Source: Aliikangiella marina (GTDB lineage Bacteria; Pseudomonadota; Gammaproteobacteria; Enterobacterales; Kangiellaceae). From it: 64,000 nt of DNA. Positions within the stretch are counted from its first letter, which is position 1, and each line of letters opens with the position of its first letter. The stretch lies in assembly GCF_007004765.1 (NCBI RefSeq), contig NZ_VIKR01000006.1, positions 124,001-188,000 on the forward strand, written 5' to 3'. The notes beneath the pieces are model-generated. The model made no database searches and was not told where the DNA came from. It was given only the letters and a program-made list of their open reading frames with translations. Position numbers and translations under genes: made by a program. Positions 29,269-37,368 of the stretch are shown piece by piece.

Positions 29269-31176
29269 ATGTCATTAATTCGTGGAGACAAGTTGTCTCT
29301 CAACTATGGTCCGCAGGTGCTCCTTGATAATGCGTCTTTCGCTATCGAAGAAAGGCAAAAAGTCTGCTTGGTTGGACGTAACGGAACCGGCAAGTCGACT
29401 TTATTAAAAGTCATAAATGGCGAGGTTGCCCCCGATGATGGTATTGTCAATCGCTCAAGAAATCATCGAGTAGGCTTCCTGCCTCAAGCTTTACCTGAAA
29501 AATCCGACCTCTCGGTAAGTGCGTTTGTTGAGTCCGGACTTGCACAAGTTAAACAATGGGTAGATGACTATCAATCTTTAATTATGGAAGATCATGAATC
29601 GCCAAAGCTTGTCGATTTAGAAGAAAAAATTAATAGTCACGACGGATGGACAATTGACACTCGGGTTAAGCAAACACTCTCCAAACTAGGGCTCAATGGC
29701 GATGTGAAAATGAACGAATTGTCCGGTGGATGGCGCAGACGAGCAGCATTGGCCAAGGCGCTTGTACAAGAACCTGATTTACTGATTTTGGATGAACCTA
29801 CCAACCATCTCGATTTGAGCAGTATTCAATGGCTGGAGGAACAGTTGAAAGCATTTAAAGGTGCTTTACTTTTTGTTTCTCACGACCGTCATTTTGTTAA
29901 CCAAGTTTCTGATACGATTATGGAGCTCGACCGTGGTCATATTCGTTTCTTTCCCGGTAACTATCAAGCCTATACCGAACTCAAAGAGCAGCAGCTCAAA
30001 GAAGAGGAAAAAGTGAATTCCGAATTTGACAAAAAACTTGCTCAGGAAGAAGTCTGGATCCGGCAAGGCATCAAAGCAAGAAGAACGAGGAACGAGGGCA
30101 GAGTCAGAGCGCTCAAGAAAATGCGCCAAGAACGAGCTGAGAGACGCAACCAGGTTGGTGCAAGTAAGATTCAAGCGTCCGTAATGAACAAGGGCAGCAA
30201 AGTTGTTGCTAAGATGAAGGAGCTTCAAGTCGGCTATGATCGAGCATTAACGCTGCCGATAACTACCATTATCCAGAAAGGTGACAAGATTGGCGTGCTG
30301 GGCAATAACGGTAGCGGCAAAACCACTTTTATCAAAACATTATTAGGAGAAATAGAACCTTTCGCGGGTGAACTAGAATTGAGTGAAACGGTAGAAGTTG
30401 CCTATTTTGATCAGCTTCGTGAGTCAGTCGATTTGAATAAAACAGTTTCCGAAAATATTGGTGATGGTCGCGAATTTGTGGTCGTCGATGGCAAAGAACG
30501 ACACGTCATCAGTTATATGCAGGATTTCAATTTTACAGCGGATAATGTTCGAGCTCCGGCCAGTTCGCTGTCTGGCGGTGAAGTAAACCGGTTGTTGTTA
30601 GCAAAGCTATTTACTCGCCCAGCTAATCTATTTGTGCTCGATGAACCGACCAATGATCTCGATGTAGAAACGCTAGAAATTTTAGAGCAAATGCTGGTTG
30701 ATATTGAAGCAACTGTCATCATAATAAGTCATGATCGAGCTTTCTTAGAAAACTGCTGCTCTGAGCTATTTGTTTTTGATAATCAGTTGCCTCCGCTTTA
30801 TGAAATCGAAACCGATCAATTTCAAATAATTGAAATAGTTGGTGGCTACCAAGATTGGCTACATTATTTTGATAATGCTATGCCTAAACCTAAAAAGGTT
30901 GTACAAGACAAAAAAGGTAAGAGCAAAGCTAAACCCAAATCTGGAAAACTTTCGTATAAAGAACAGCGAGCGCTCGATGAGCTTCCGCAAAAAATAGAAG
31001 ATGTTGAATCGAGGATTGCAGAAATAGAAAATCAGATGTCGCAACCGGATTTCTATCAAGATAGAGAAAAGGCTGATAATGTTGTGAAAGACTTTGAAGA
31101 AATGCAAATTCAGTTGGCGAAAGATTATGAGCTTTGGGATGAGTTAGAAGCAAAGCGGGAAAGTTTAGAGAACTAG
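29269..31176 (+). CDS. uup: ABC-F family ATP-binding protein Uup
   Basis: Duplicated ABC cassette protein with no membrane domain, 635 residues. The first Walker A GRNGTGKS, signature LSGGWRRRAALAKAL and second Walker A GNNGSGKT, LSGGEVNRLLLAKLF are all intact, with linker EEVWIRQGIKARRTRNEGRVRAL between them. The C-terminal about 90 residues form the charged coiled-coil DNA-binding tail that defines Uup among the ABC-F proteins. Uup acts on ribosomes and/or branched DNA. It precedes an envelope protein gene by 17 bp. Confidence 0.93.
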   Translation: MSLIRGDKLSLNYGPQVLLDNASFAIEERQKVCLVGRNGTGKSTLLKVINGEVAPDDGIVNRSRNHRVGFLPQALPEKSDLSVSAFVESGLAQVKQWVDDYQSLIMEDHESPKLVDLEEKINSHDGWTIDTRVKQTLSKLGLNGDVKMNELSGGWRRRAALAKALVQEPDLLILDEPTNHLDLSSIQWLEEQLKAFKGALLFVSHDRHFVNQVSDTIMELDRGHIRFFPGNYQAYTELKEQQLKEEEKVNSEFDKKLAQEEVWIRQGIKARRTRNEGRVRALKKMRQERAERRNQVGASKIQASVMNKGSKVVAKMKELQVGYDRALTLPITTIIQKGDKIGVLGNNGSGKTTFIKTLLGEIEPFAGELELSETVEVAYFDQLRESVDLNKTVSENIGDGREFVVVDGKERHVISYMQDFNFTADNVRAPASSLSGGEVNRLLLAKLFTRPANLFVLDEPTNDLDVETLEILEQMLVDIEATVIIISHDRAFLENCCSELFVFDNQLPPLYEIETDQFQIIEIVGGYQDWLHYFDNAMPKPKKVVQDKKGKSKAKPKSGKLSYKEQRALDELPQKIEDVESRIAEIENQMSQPDFYQDREKADNVVKDFEEMQIQLAKDYELWDELEAKRESLEN

Positions 31177-31193
31177 CGTTTAAGAGGGTAAGC

Positions 31194-32294
31194 TTGAAAA
31201 CAAAATCAATAACTCTAATACTGCTTATTATCAGTCTGTTTTTAATTTTTTATCTTAAACATAGTATTAATGATGAAGCAGTCAGTAGGGGGCTGGGTTT
31301 TCAGTTAGACACAGTTGAAAACAAAGAAGTTTCTCACCGAATAATTGAAAGTGATGTTATTGCATCTGCGGATTTGCCCGCGGTTATTAAAGATCAGATA
31401 AAGCAATGTCCACCTTATGATTACAATTTGATTCACGTCGAGGCTTTGAAGGAAATTAATCCCGAAACTAAGTTTGTTGAGCTGTTAGAAGCTGAACCTT
31501 CCGAGGAATCTAGGCTCATTGAAATACTACATATGAGTAACAAAAAAGGTTTGGATTTAGTTGAAACATTAAAACAATTTATTAAAGAAAAACCGAATAA
31601 TGCGCTTGCTCGCTGGAATCTTCTTATAAGATGTTATTCATGGTCTGAAAAAATTTGCACAGACGATGAAGTTATGGAATTAGTTGAAAAAGAAAAAGAC
31701 AACGCAGCAGCGTGGCTGGTTATGGCTTCGTTTCAATTGAAGCGGGGGGATGAAAAAGCAGCCTTTAGGTCTCTTAAGGCTAGTGAAATGGCGCAACTTT
31801 TTAAAGAGTATAGAAGAGAATCCTTTGAGCTTTTGGAGATAGGATTGCCAAAAGGTCTTACACAACGGGAAAGAAATATTACGATACTTGGTATGATTTC
31901 CAGCTCGCCGACTTCTAATTTATCTGAAATAGCAAGCTTATGCCGAAAAAGTAATGCACTAGAGACTAGCTTATCGCATGTTTGCTTACGTGCTGGTGAA
32001 AGATTACTCGAAGATGCTGAGATGTTGTCTACTAAAAAATATGGAGAGGCGATTTATAGGTTCGCACATAAAGGAATTGACTATAATAAATTTAAGGAAT
32101 TGAATGCGACCAAAAAACAAGAAGACCGAGAGCTCCTTATCTCGCCAGTGCATAACTTAATGTTGTATGATGAAAAGTTGCTAGACCTGTATGTTCAGTT
32201 TTTTAAGTTTTATGGTGAAGAGAAATCTATTTCTCTCATCGAGTCTGAGGCAATAAATTTGTTCTCAAACCCTAATTATAACCCCTGTCCTTAA
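31194..32294 (+). CDS. Membrane-anchored six-cysteine envelope protein A
   Basis: Not recognised. The N-terminal hydrophobic segment (about residues 5-21) is followed by a basic/polar body, so the bulk should lie outside the inner membrane, as an anchored or secreted protein. Helical repeats around residues 95-200 (NARWNLLIRC, WLVMASFQLKRGDEKAAFRSLKASE) are reminiscent of TPR-type folds. Six cysteines are spaced as in the next gene's product, in motifs QCPPYDYN, a C-x8-C pair, a C-x16-C pair and the terminal NYNPCP. It begins with TTG preceded by AGAGGG, 17 bp after uup. Confidence 0.75.
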   Translation: MKTKSITLILLIISLFLIFYLKHSINDEAVSRGLGFQLDTVENKEVSHRIIESDVIASADLPAVIKDQIKQCPPYDYNLIHVEALKEINPETKFVELLEAEPSEESRLIEILHMSNKKGLDLVETLKQFIKEKPNNALARWNLLIRCYSWSEKICTDDEVMELVEKEKDNAAAWLVMASFQLKRGDEKAAFRSLKASEMAQLFKEYRRESFELLEIGLPKGLTQRERNITILGMISSSPTSNLSEIASLCRKSNALETSLSHVCLRAGERLLEDAEMLSTKKYGEAIYRFAHKGIDYNKFKELNATKKQEDRELLISPVHNLMLYDEKLLDLYVQFFKFYGEEKSISLIESEAINLFSNPNYNPCP

Positions 32295-32323
32295 TAGTAA
32301 GGCGAGAGATTGAGTCCGCATAG

Positions 32324-32350
32324 CCTTTGATGAATGTTCAAAGGTTTTTT
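32324..32350 (+). terminator. Rho-independent terminator
   Basis: CCTTTGA (32324-32330), a 7-nt loop, TCAAAGG (32338-32344) and six T residues. It ends the uup-31194 transcription unit and sits just before the second six-cysteine gene. Confidence 0.85.
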
Positions 32351-32370
32351 ACGATTAACAGAATTGAAGA

Positions 32371-33540
32371 ATGAAAAAATTAACCTTGTATATAAGTTTG
32401 TTTATTGTCTCAGTCACAGTGCTTATTACACTGGTTTTTGTTCACTCTGACGCACCTCGAGACTCACGTAGCTTCGTTGGTAATAAAGCTCAAAGTGCTC
32501 AGTCCGAAGCTATAAGCCGGGAAGAATCAATATCTTCAATAAATTTTTCTCATGACCTAGAGAGCGAAACTGATGCAACTCGCGTAGCATATTCGACAAG
32601 AAAGAATTCGAGCAAAAGATCACGTGAAAAACAAGTCCTAAAAATTTGCCCAGATTTTAACTGGAATGATTATTCTGGTGAAGAGTTACATCTAACAGAT
32701 AGTGAGTTACTAGAGCTAAAAGACTATAATGTCCTGGGCGATGCTGACGTCAAATTAGCTGAGTTGATTGTTAACTATAGACTTGGTCCAAGCGGTCAAA
32801 TAGAGGAATTAAGGTCACTGTTAAATGCTAATCCAAAAAATGAACTCATTGCTTGGGTATTAATGAAGTTATGTAGCAAGAAAAACTCTAACTGTAATAG
32901 CAATGAGATAAAGAAAATCACTGAGGATTTTGGCGGGAATGGCGCTATTTGGCGAGAAGCTGCCTCATACTATCTCTCTACCAAAAAGACAAAAGAAGCT
33001 TACTTGGCAATGCGAAATATCATTGATAGCGAAAGCTACAATACGTTTCGTGTCGAGGTTTATGAAATCTTAGAAAGTTATTATGCAGATGTCTTAGATG
33101 TAAGGAGAAAGCGTTTATTAGTTTCCGATAATTACCAGTACATTGATGAGAGTGAAAATCGTATTCTTTCGTATTGTGAGGGGGTGAGTAGGCATTTTAC
33201 AAGAACGCTTGAGCGATGTATCGGGGTTGGCGATAAAATTCAAAAAAGTACATCAATTTATTCTGAGCAAGTTTTTGGACAAAGAATTTTACTAAGCGCA
33301 CTTGCAAAATCTAAAGATCCAAATTATGACGTGATTAAAGCGCAGTTTGAATCAAATAGGCTAGAAAATATTGCTTACTATAAAGAAGTAAACAATCTAA
33401 TGATGTATGACGATAAACTATTTGAGCGCTACTTCGAGACGCTTAAAAAGTTCGGCGAGCGTAACGCGATTATCGAGGCGATCGAAGAAGCGAAGCGACT
33501 GTCTAAAATTTCCAACTACGATCCCTGCCCAGAGTCTTGA
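32371..33540 (+). CDS. Membrane-anchored six-cysteine envelope protein B (paralogue of A)
   Basis: 389 residues, not recognised. N-terminal hydrophobic anchor (about 4-24), then a Ser/Arg-rich linker (about 28-88), then a helical domain. It aligns by motif with the preceding protein: ICPDFNWN for QCPPYDYN, KLCSKKNSNC for IRCYSWSEKIC, a YC...C pair, LMMYDDKLFERYFETLKKFGE for LMLYDEKLLDLYVQFFKFYGE, and the ending NYDPCP. All six cysteines are kept, suggesting disulfides in the periplasm. It is a diverged tandem duplicate with its own 5' region; the next gene overlaps its stop. Confidence 0.75.
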   Translation: MKKLTLYISLFIVSVTVLITLVFVHSDAPRDSRSFVGNKAQSAQSEAISREESISSINFSHDLESETDATRVAYSTRKNSSKRSREKQVLKICPDFNWNDYSGEELHLTDSELLELKDYNVLGDADVKLAELIVNYRLGPSGQIEELRSLLNANPKNELIAWVLMKLCSKKNSNCNSNEIKKITEDFGGNGAIWREAASYYLSTKKTKEAYLAMRNIIDSESYNTFRVEVYEILESYYADVLDVRRKRLLVSDNYQYIDESENRILSYCEGVSRHFTRTLERCIGVGDKIQKSTSIYSEQVFGQRILLSALAKSKDPNYDVIKAQFESNRLENIAYYKEVNNLMMYDDKLFERYFETLKKFGERNAIIEAIEEAKRLSKISNYDPCPES

Positions 33541-33545
33541 ATCCT

Positions 33546-34325
33546 ATGTTTTGGCAAAAATCTCTACAAGTAACGCAACAAGCGATCGAAGACAATGAGC
33601 TTCACCCGATTGCAACAGAAGCCGAAACAATATTACAAGACGATATTCACTTCCAGGTTCATATTATTAATCAAAACCTACTTAAAAAAATTGATGATAA
33701 AAGAAAACGTGGCAATCCTTTTCTGCCTTACCAAAAGCCAATGTACGTCGCAGAGGCTGGCGAGAGTCATGTCTGTTTGTTAAATAAATACCCAGTTATT
33801 AATCAACATCTCTTAATCTGTACTAAAGATTATCAAGAACAAACAGCCCCTTTGACAATTGAAGACTTTAACGCCTGGTATATGGGGATGGAAGACGGTA
33901 TCTGGGGGTTTTATAATGGTGGTGTAGAAGCGGGAGCCAGTCAACCGCATCGTCACATGCAATTAGTCAAGGCGCCTTTGCCGATGGCAGCCAAACTTAA
34001 ATCAGGACAACTTGGATTTAAGCACAGAGCATTGACCTTTGAAAATTTTGATGCAAAAGCAACATATGAGTTTTACATTGATGCGCTCAATGAGTTAGAC
34101 CTTTATGATCCTTTTCGGTGTTTACCCAACAATGTGTTGTTAACTCAAGATTCTCTTGTGGTTATTCCGCGAGTCACCAACAACCAGCACGGTGTTTTCC
34201 TGAATGGATTGAACTATGGTGGTATTTTTCTATTTAGAGATCGTGACAAGCTAGATTGGGCGAAAAATTATCAATTGAGCCGTCTCATGTCAGATTGTGC
34301 GCTTTCGCTAGCAGGAAATCAGTAG
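33546..34325 (+). CDS. ATP adenylyltransferase / Ap4A phosphorylase-like protein
   Basis: HIT-superfamily nucleotidyl transferase of 259 residues. The histidine motif is ASQPHRHMQLV (about residues 135-145), and PLPYQKPMY with a MGMEDGIWGFYNGG block is typical of Ap4A phosphorylase. The family degrades diadenosine polyphosphates phosphorolytically. The codon TTG at 33537 is also in frame and overlaps the previous stop, but the ATG at 33546 is the better start. The next gene begins 5 bp after its stop. Confidence 0.85.
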   Translation: MFWQKSLQVTQQAIEDNELHPIATEAETILQDDIHFQVHIINQNLLKKIDDKRKRGNPFLPYQKPMYVAEAGESHVCLLNKYPVINQHLLICTKDYQEQTAPLTIEDFNAWYMGMEDGIWGFYNGGVEAGASQPHRHMQLVKAPLPMAAKLKSGQLGFKHRALTFENFDAKATYEFYIDALNELDLYDPFRCLPNNVLLTQDSLVVIPRVTNNQHGVFLNGLNYGGIFLFRDRDKLDWAKNYQLSRLMSDCALSLAGNQ

Positions 34326-34330
34326 TTATC

Positions 34331-34735
34331 ATGCCCTCCGGTTTAAATCATGTGACGATCGCGGTAAGTGATCTAGATAAATCACTATCTTTTTATCATC
34401 ATATCATTAGCTGTCAACCGGTCGTCAGGTGGGACAAAGGTGCCTACTTATCGCTTGGCGACCTCTGGTTATGTTTATTGGTAGACAAGCCGAGTCCAAG
34501 TTTAGATTATTCCCATATTGCTTTTTCTGTCGATCAGGCGGAGCTAGAAAAATACAACTTACTCGCAAAGCAGGGAAAGATAAAAATATGGAAAGCGAAT
34601 CAAAGTGAAGGTGGCTCGATCTATCTTTTGGATCCAGATGGGTACAAGCTAGAACTTCATTGTGGAGATTTGCAAAGCCGTCTTAATTCGCTTAAGTCTT
34701 GCCCGTATTCGGGGTTGCAATGGTTACAAGATTAA
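34331..34735 (+). CDS. fosA: FosA-type fosfomycin glutathione transferase
   Basis: A vicinal-oxygen-chelate protein of 134 residues strongly resembling FosA: MPSGLNHVTIAVSDL, RWDKGAYLSLGDLWLCL, DYSHIAFSV, IWKANQSEGGSIYLLDPDGYKLELH. Metal ligands align as His7, His62 and Glu108. Fosfomycin/potassium-site residues Thr9, Trp46, Lys88, Ser92, Glu93, Ser96, Tyr98 and Arg117 of the known enzymes are all kept. It would inactivate fosfomycin by adding glutathione to the epoxide. The frame is open 25 codons upstream, but family members start at this Met. It may share a transcript with the Ap4A phosphorylase-like gene, and looks chromosomal and ordinary in composition. Confidence 0.88.
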   Translation: MPSGLNHVTIAVSDLDKSLSFYHHIISCQPVVRWDKGAYLSLGDLWLCLLVDKPSPSLDYSHIAFSVDQAELEKYNLLAKQGKIKIWKANQSEGGSIYLLDPDGYKLELHCGDLQSRLNSLKSCPYSGLQWLQD

Positions 34736-35117
34736 ACATTGCTTTATGTTTTCGACCGAATATTGACAGGAACTCCTATCCGAATCTTATGGATTAGCAG
34801 GCATCTCTTAATATCTTGTGCAACGCAACTAAGGTACCATTCTGGTCGGTAGCGCTTACTGCAAGACAACTAGAGTTTAACCAATTGAATTGCCAATAAA
34901 AATCTTAAAATAACAAGTTTATTCCTTGCTAATTCGTATCTAAAAAATAATATGAATCAATAATTATCTCAAAAAACTATTTGAACTAAAGAATCGTAAG
35001 CGTTATAAATTTTAGTGCAGTACAGGGAAATGCTGTTAAGGAGTGTCATTGGGACATGACGGTTTACTCCTATCCTTCCGATCTATCAATGAATTAAAAA
35101 TAACCATGGGGTGACCT
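34736..35117. other. 382-bp intergenic region upstream of the CIS activator, with an inverted repeat
   Basis: No gene is seen. GGAGT-GTCAT-N6-ATGAC-N5-ACTCC (35040-35070) is a nested inverted repeat 48 bp before the activator's start. It could be an operator or an mRNA hairpin near the ribosome site. The rest is AT-rich with no recognised RNA. Confidence 0.5.
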
Positions 35118-36539
35118 TTGAAAGGAATTCAAAGACATGACCTTCAGATAGTCTTCGCTTCTTATTCTCGGCAATCTTCAAGTGAGCCGGTAGCAGAATT
35201 ATTAATTAACGCTGGCTATCATCTTAAGCGAAACTTCAAAACCGCTTACCTACAGAACAACCTAGCAGGTAATAAAGTACTTGTTGTTGATGTTGATTTA
35301 GAAACTTGTAATTCCGTTAGCTTGTTGAAATTTCTTAATCGAAAATCGCCTGAAATCCCCTGTCTTTTTGTTTTTCATTGTGGCAAAAAGGAACTCGATT
35401 CAAGCCTGCTCGAGCATTGTCGAGATTTTGTTATTTGGCCCTGTGACTCTGAGGAACTGTTATTTCGTTTACATGCATTGGTTAGTGGACAACTCGAAAA
35501 AGAACAACAACTCGCCAACTATAGACAAGGTAACGAAATGATTGGCCAGTCGGCTTCTTTTCAGAACGTACTCAAAAGAATCCGCACTTTCTCGGCGTGC
35601 GATGCTCCGGTTCTCATCGAGGGTGAAACGGGTACTGGAAAGGAGATGATTGCTAGAGCAGTGCATTATTACAGTGATCGCAAAGAGCATCCTTTTATAC
35701 CGGTAAATTGTGGTGCGTTACCCGACAATTTAATTGAAAATGAGTTATTCGGCCATGTAAAAGGCGCTTACACCGACGCTAAGACCCAATCGACGGGACT
35801 AGTGGGACAAGCTAATGGTGGAACCTTATTTCTAGATGAAATTGAATCTCTAACACCCAAGTCTCAGGTCGCTTTGATGCGTTTCTTACAAGAAAAGGAA
35901 TACAAACCGTTAGGTTCAAATGTACCACTGAAATCTGATATTAGAATCGTAACCGCGAGTAATGTTGCGATAGATAAATTAGTGGCTCAAAGATTAATGC
36001 GTCAAGATTTATTTTTTAGGTTAAATATTCTCTCTGTACAGTTACCGCCGCTTAAAGACCGGGGGGATGATATCGAGTTACTTGCCAATCATTTTTTAGT
36101 TAAATTTCAGGAACAGTACGAGTTACCTGTTAGACGCTATCATCAGAAAACTCTCGACTGGTTTAAAGCCTATCACTGGCCAGGGAATATTCGAGAGCTC
36201 GAAAATCTGGTACTAAGAGCCGTTTTGGTTTGCGATGATGAGTTTATTAGTCCACGTCATTTTTGCGACGATAATATTTATATTCAAAATCAGATTCAAC
36301 ATGCCGAAAATCAATTTGTCAGCGATGAGTTTGGAGACGCTGAGCTTTCTGTCGATGAAAGTTTTAGTGAGGCAAAATCAAGAGTGATTAATAGTTTTGA
36401 GAAGTGTTATTTAAAAAAGCTAATGCAAAAATATGCGGGTAATGTTACGCTCGCGGCTAAATTTGCCTGTAAAGAGCGAAGGGCGCTCGGTAAATTGTTA
36501 AAAAAGCATGGCATAAGCCGACAAAATTATCTTTCGTAA
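35118..36539 (+). CDS. Sigma-54-dependent transcriptional activator with degenerate receiver domain
   Basis: Three domains. Residues 1-125 have receiver topology, but the acidic pair is replaced by IVFASYSR and the conserved Lys by Trp107 (VIWPCD). Only one possible phospho-Asp (Asp58) remains, so control by phosphorylation is unlikely. Residues about 140-375 are the AAA+ domain: Walker A GETGTGKE (169-176), the sigma-54 contact loop as GAYTDA (216-221, not the usual GAFTGA), Walker B GGTLFLDE (234-241), and ELFG. The C-terminus holds a Fis-type HTH (NVTLAAKFACKERRALGKLLKKHG). It begins with TTG after GGGGTGACC. It lies directly upstream of the injection-system operon, which has a -24/-12 promoter and a candidate enhancer, so it is its likely activator. 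Confidence 0.9.
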   Translation: MKGIQRHDLQIVFASYSRQSSSEPVAELLINAGYHLKRNFKTAYLQNNLAGNKVLVVDVDLETCNSVSLLKFLNRKSPEIPCLFVFHCGKKELDSSLLEHCRDFVIWPCDSEELLFRLHALVSGQLEKEQQLANYRQGNEMIGQSASFQNVLKRIRTFSACDAPVLIEGETGTGKEMIARAVHYYSDRKEHPFIPVNCGALPDNLIENELFGHVKGAYTDAKTQSTGLVGQANGGTLFLDEIESLTPKSQVALMRFLQEKEYKPLGSNVPLKSDIRIVTASNVAIDKLVAQRLMRQDLFFRLNILSVQLPPLKDRGDDIELLANHFLVKFQEQYELPVRRYHQKTLDWFKAYHWPGNIRELENLVLRAVLVCDDEFISPRHFCDDNIYIQNQIQHAENQFVSDEFGDAELSVDESFSEAKSRVINSFEKCYLKKLMQKYAGNVTLAAKFACKERRALGKLLKKHGISRQNYLS

Positions 36540-36620
36540 AAATCAAAAAATCAAAAAATCAAAAAATCAAAAAATCAAAAAATCAAAAAATCAAAAAATC
36601 AAAAAATCAAAAAATCAAAA
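36540..36620. repeat. Ten-copy 8-bp tandem repeat (AATCAAAA)n
   Basis: From just after the activator's stop, AATCAAAA repeats exactly ten times (36541-36620), ending at AATTCAC. It is purely non-coding and lies between the activator and the injection-system promoter. Perfect repeats of this length are prone to slippage, so copy number may vary between isolates. Confidence 0.95.
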
Positions 36621-36805
36621 ATTCACTTTTTGCAATGTCATTATATGATTTTTGTTGGCACACTGAATCTGCTGCTATCAAAAAAACTTCATTATATCGA
36701 CCAATGCTCTAAATCCGCTTTATTTATCCAGGGGCACCTGACAATCATCTCTGCCAATTTTTTGCTAGAAGTTTAATCTGAGTGGGGGATTGCAAGTATC
36801 TGGGT
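36621..36805. other. AT-rich spacer between repeat and enhancer, no gene seen
   Basis: Nothing coding is seen. A TTGGCAC near 36655 resembles a -24 element but has no GC at the required 10-bp spacing. Confidence 0.5.
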
Positions 36806-36841
36806 GGGTTAAAAATAACCCGATCGGGTTAGTGGGAACCC
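36806..36841. promoter_or_regulatory. Double inverted repeat, candidate enhancer (UAS) for the sigma-54 activator
   Basis: Two copies of GGGTT-N6-AACCC (36806-36821 and 36826-36841) have a 20-bp period and a GATC in between. They lie about 105 bp upstream of the -24 element, a standard distance and phase for enhancer-binding proteins, which bind two nearby dimer sites. Confidence 0.7.
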
Positions 36842-36926
36842 GATAATTGATTGCTAAGTATTTATTATAGTTTTCTGAATTGAAGTCTTAGTTGGGCTAA
36901 GCCAGGTTTTTCCATTTTTTATTCAG

Positions 36927-36943
36927 TTGGCATGCGATCTGCT
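36927..36943 (+). promoter_or_regulatory. Sigma-54 (-24/-12) promoter of the injection-system operon
   Basis: TTGGCATG-CGAT-CTGCT matches the consensus YTGGCACG-N4-TTGCW with both invariant elements (GG at 36929-36930 and GC at 36941-36942) exactly 10 bp apart. Expected transcript start is near 36954, about 47 nt before the first ORF. Confidence 0.8.
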
Positions 36944-37000
36944 TAAGGAATATCAAATAAGTAACAAAAATAATGCAGACATCGAAATTCGACATAACGA

Positions 37001-37264
37001 ATGCCAAATAGAATGGGATACCGAAGAGTGCCGCTAGAACAACGGGATATTGTTTTAATCAAAAGGGACATTCTAAGTTACTTTAAAAGTAATCCTAATG
37101 CTGCGGATAGTGTTGAGGGTATTACTAATTTTTGGCTTGCAAGAACTCGTGTTAATTACACGCAAGAGTCTGTGCGAGAAGCGTTGGAACAATTGATCAA
37201 TGAAGGTGAGGTAGTTGCTTCAAGCAATCCTTCAGGAACATTAATTTATTCTAAGAAAAACTAA
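37001..37264 (+). CDS. Small winged-helix-like protein, first gene of the CIS operon
   Basis: 87 residues, highly charged, with the pattern EQRDIVLIKRDILSYFKSNP, ADSVEGITNFWL, TQESVREALEQLINEGEVVASSNPSGTLIYS. This order of helices and a terminal beta-hairpin is that of a winged helix. Similar short proteins occur at the start of other CIS loci, but I know of no assigned function. The Shine-Dalgarno is weak. As the first gene after the sigma-54 promoter it could be a regulator or an assembly factor. Confidence 0.65.
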   Translation: MPNRMGYRRVPLEQRDIVLIKRDILSYFKSNPNAADSVEGITNFWLARTRVNYTQESVREALEQLINEGEVVASSNPSGTLIYSKKN

Positions 37265-37368
37265 TCAACAAAAGAATAATTCGGCAGAAAGAATGCGATT
37301 AATAGGAACCTTTACAAAAAGTAAAACAGTGATATTTTCATTGAGTTTGACGAATGAGGTGGTGATAC

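Noticed and set aside
36654-36672. TTGGCACACTGAATCTGCTG as a -24/-12 promoter.
   Set aside because: The GG-to-GC distance is 12 rather than 10, whereas the site at 36927-36943 fits exactly.
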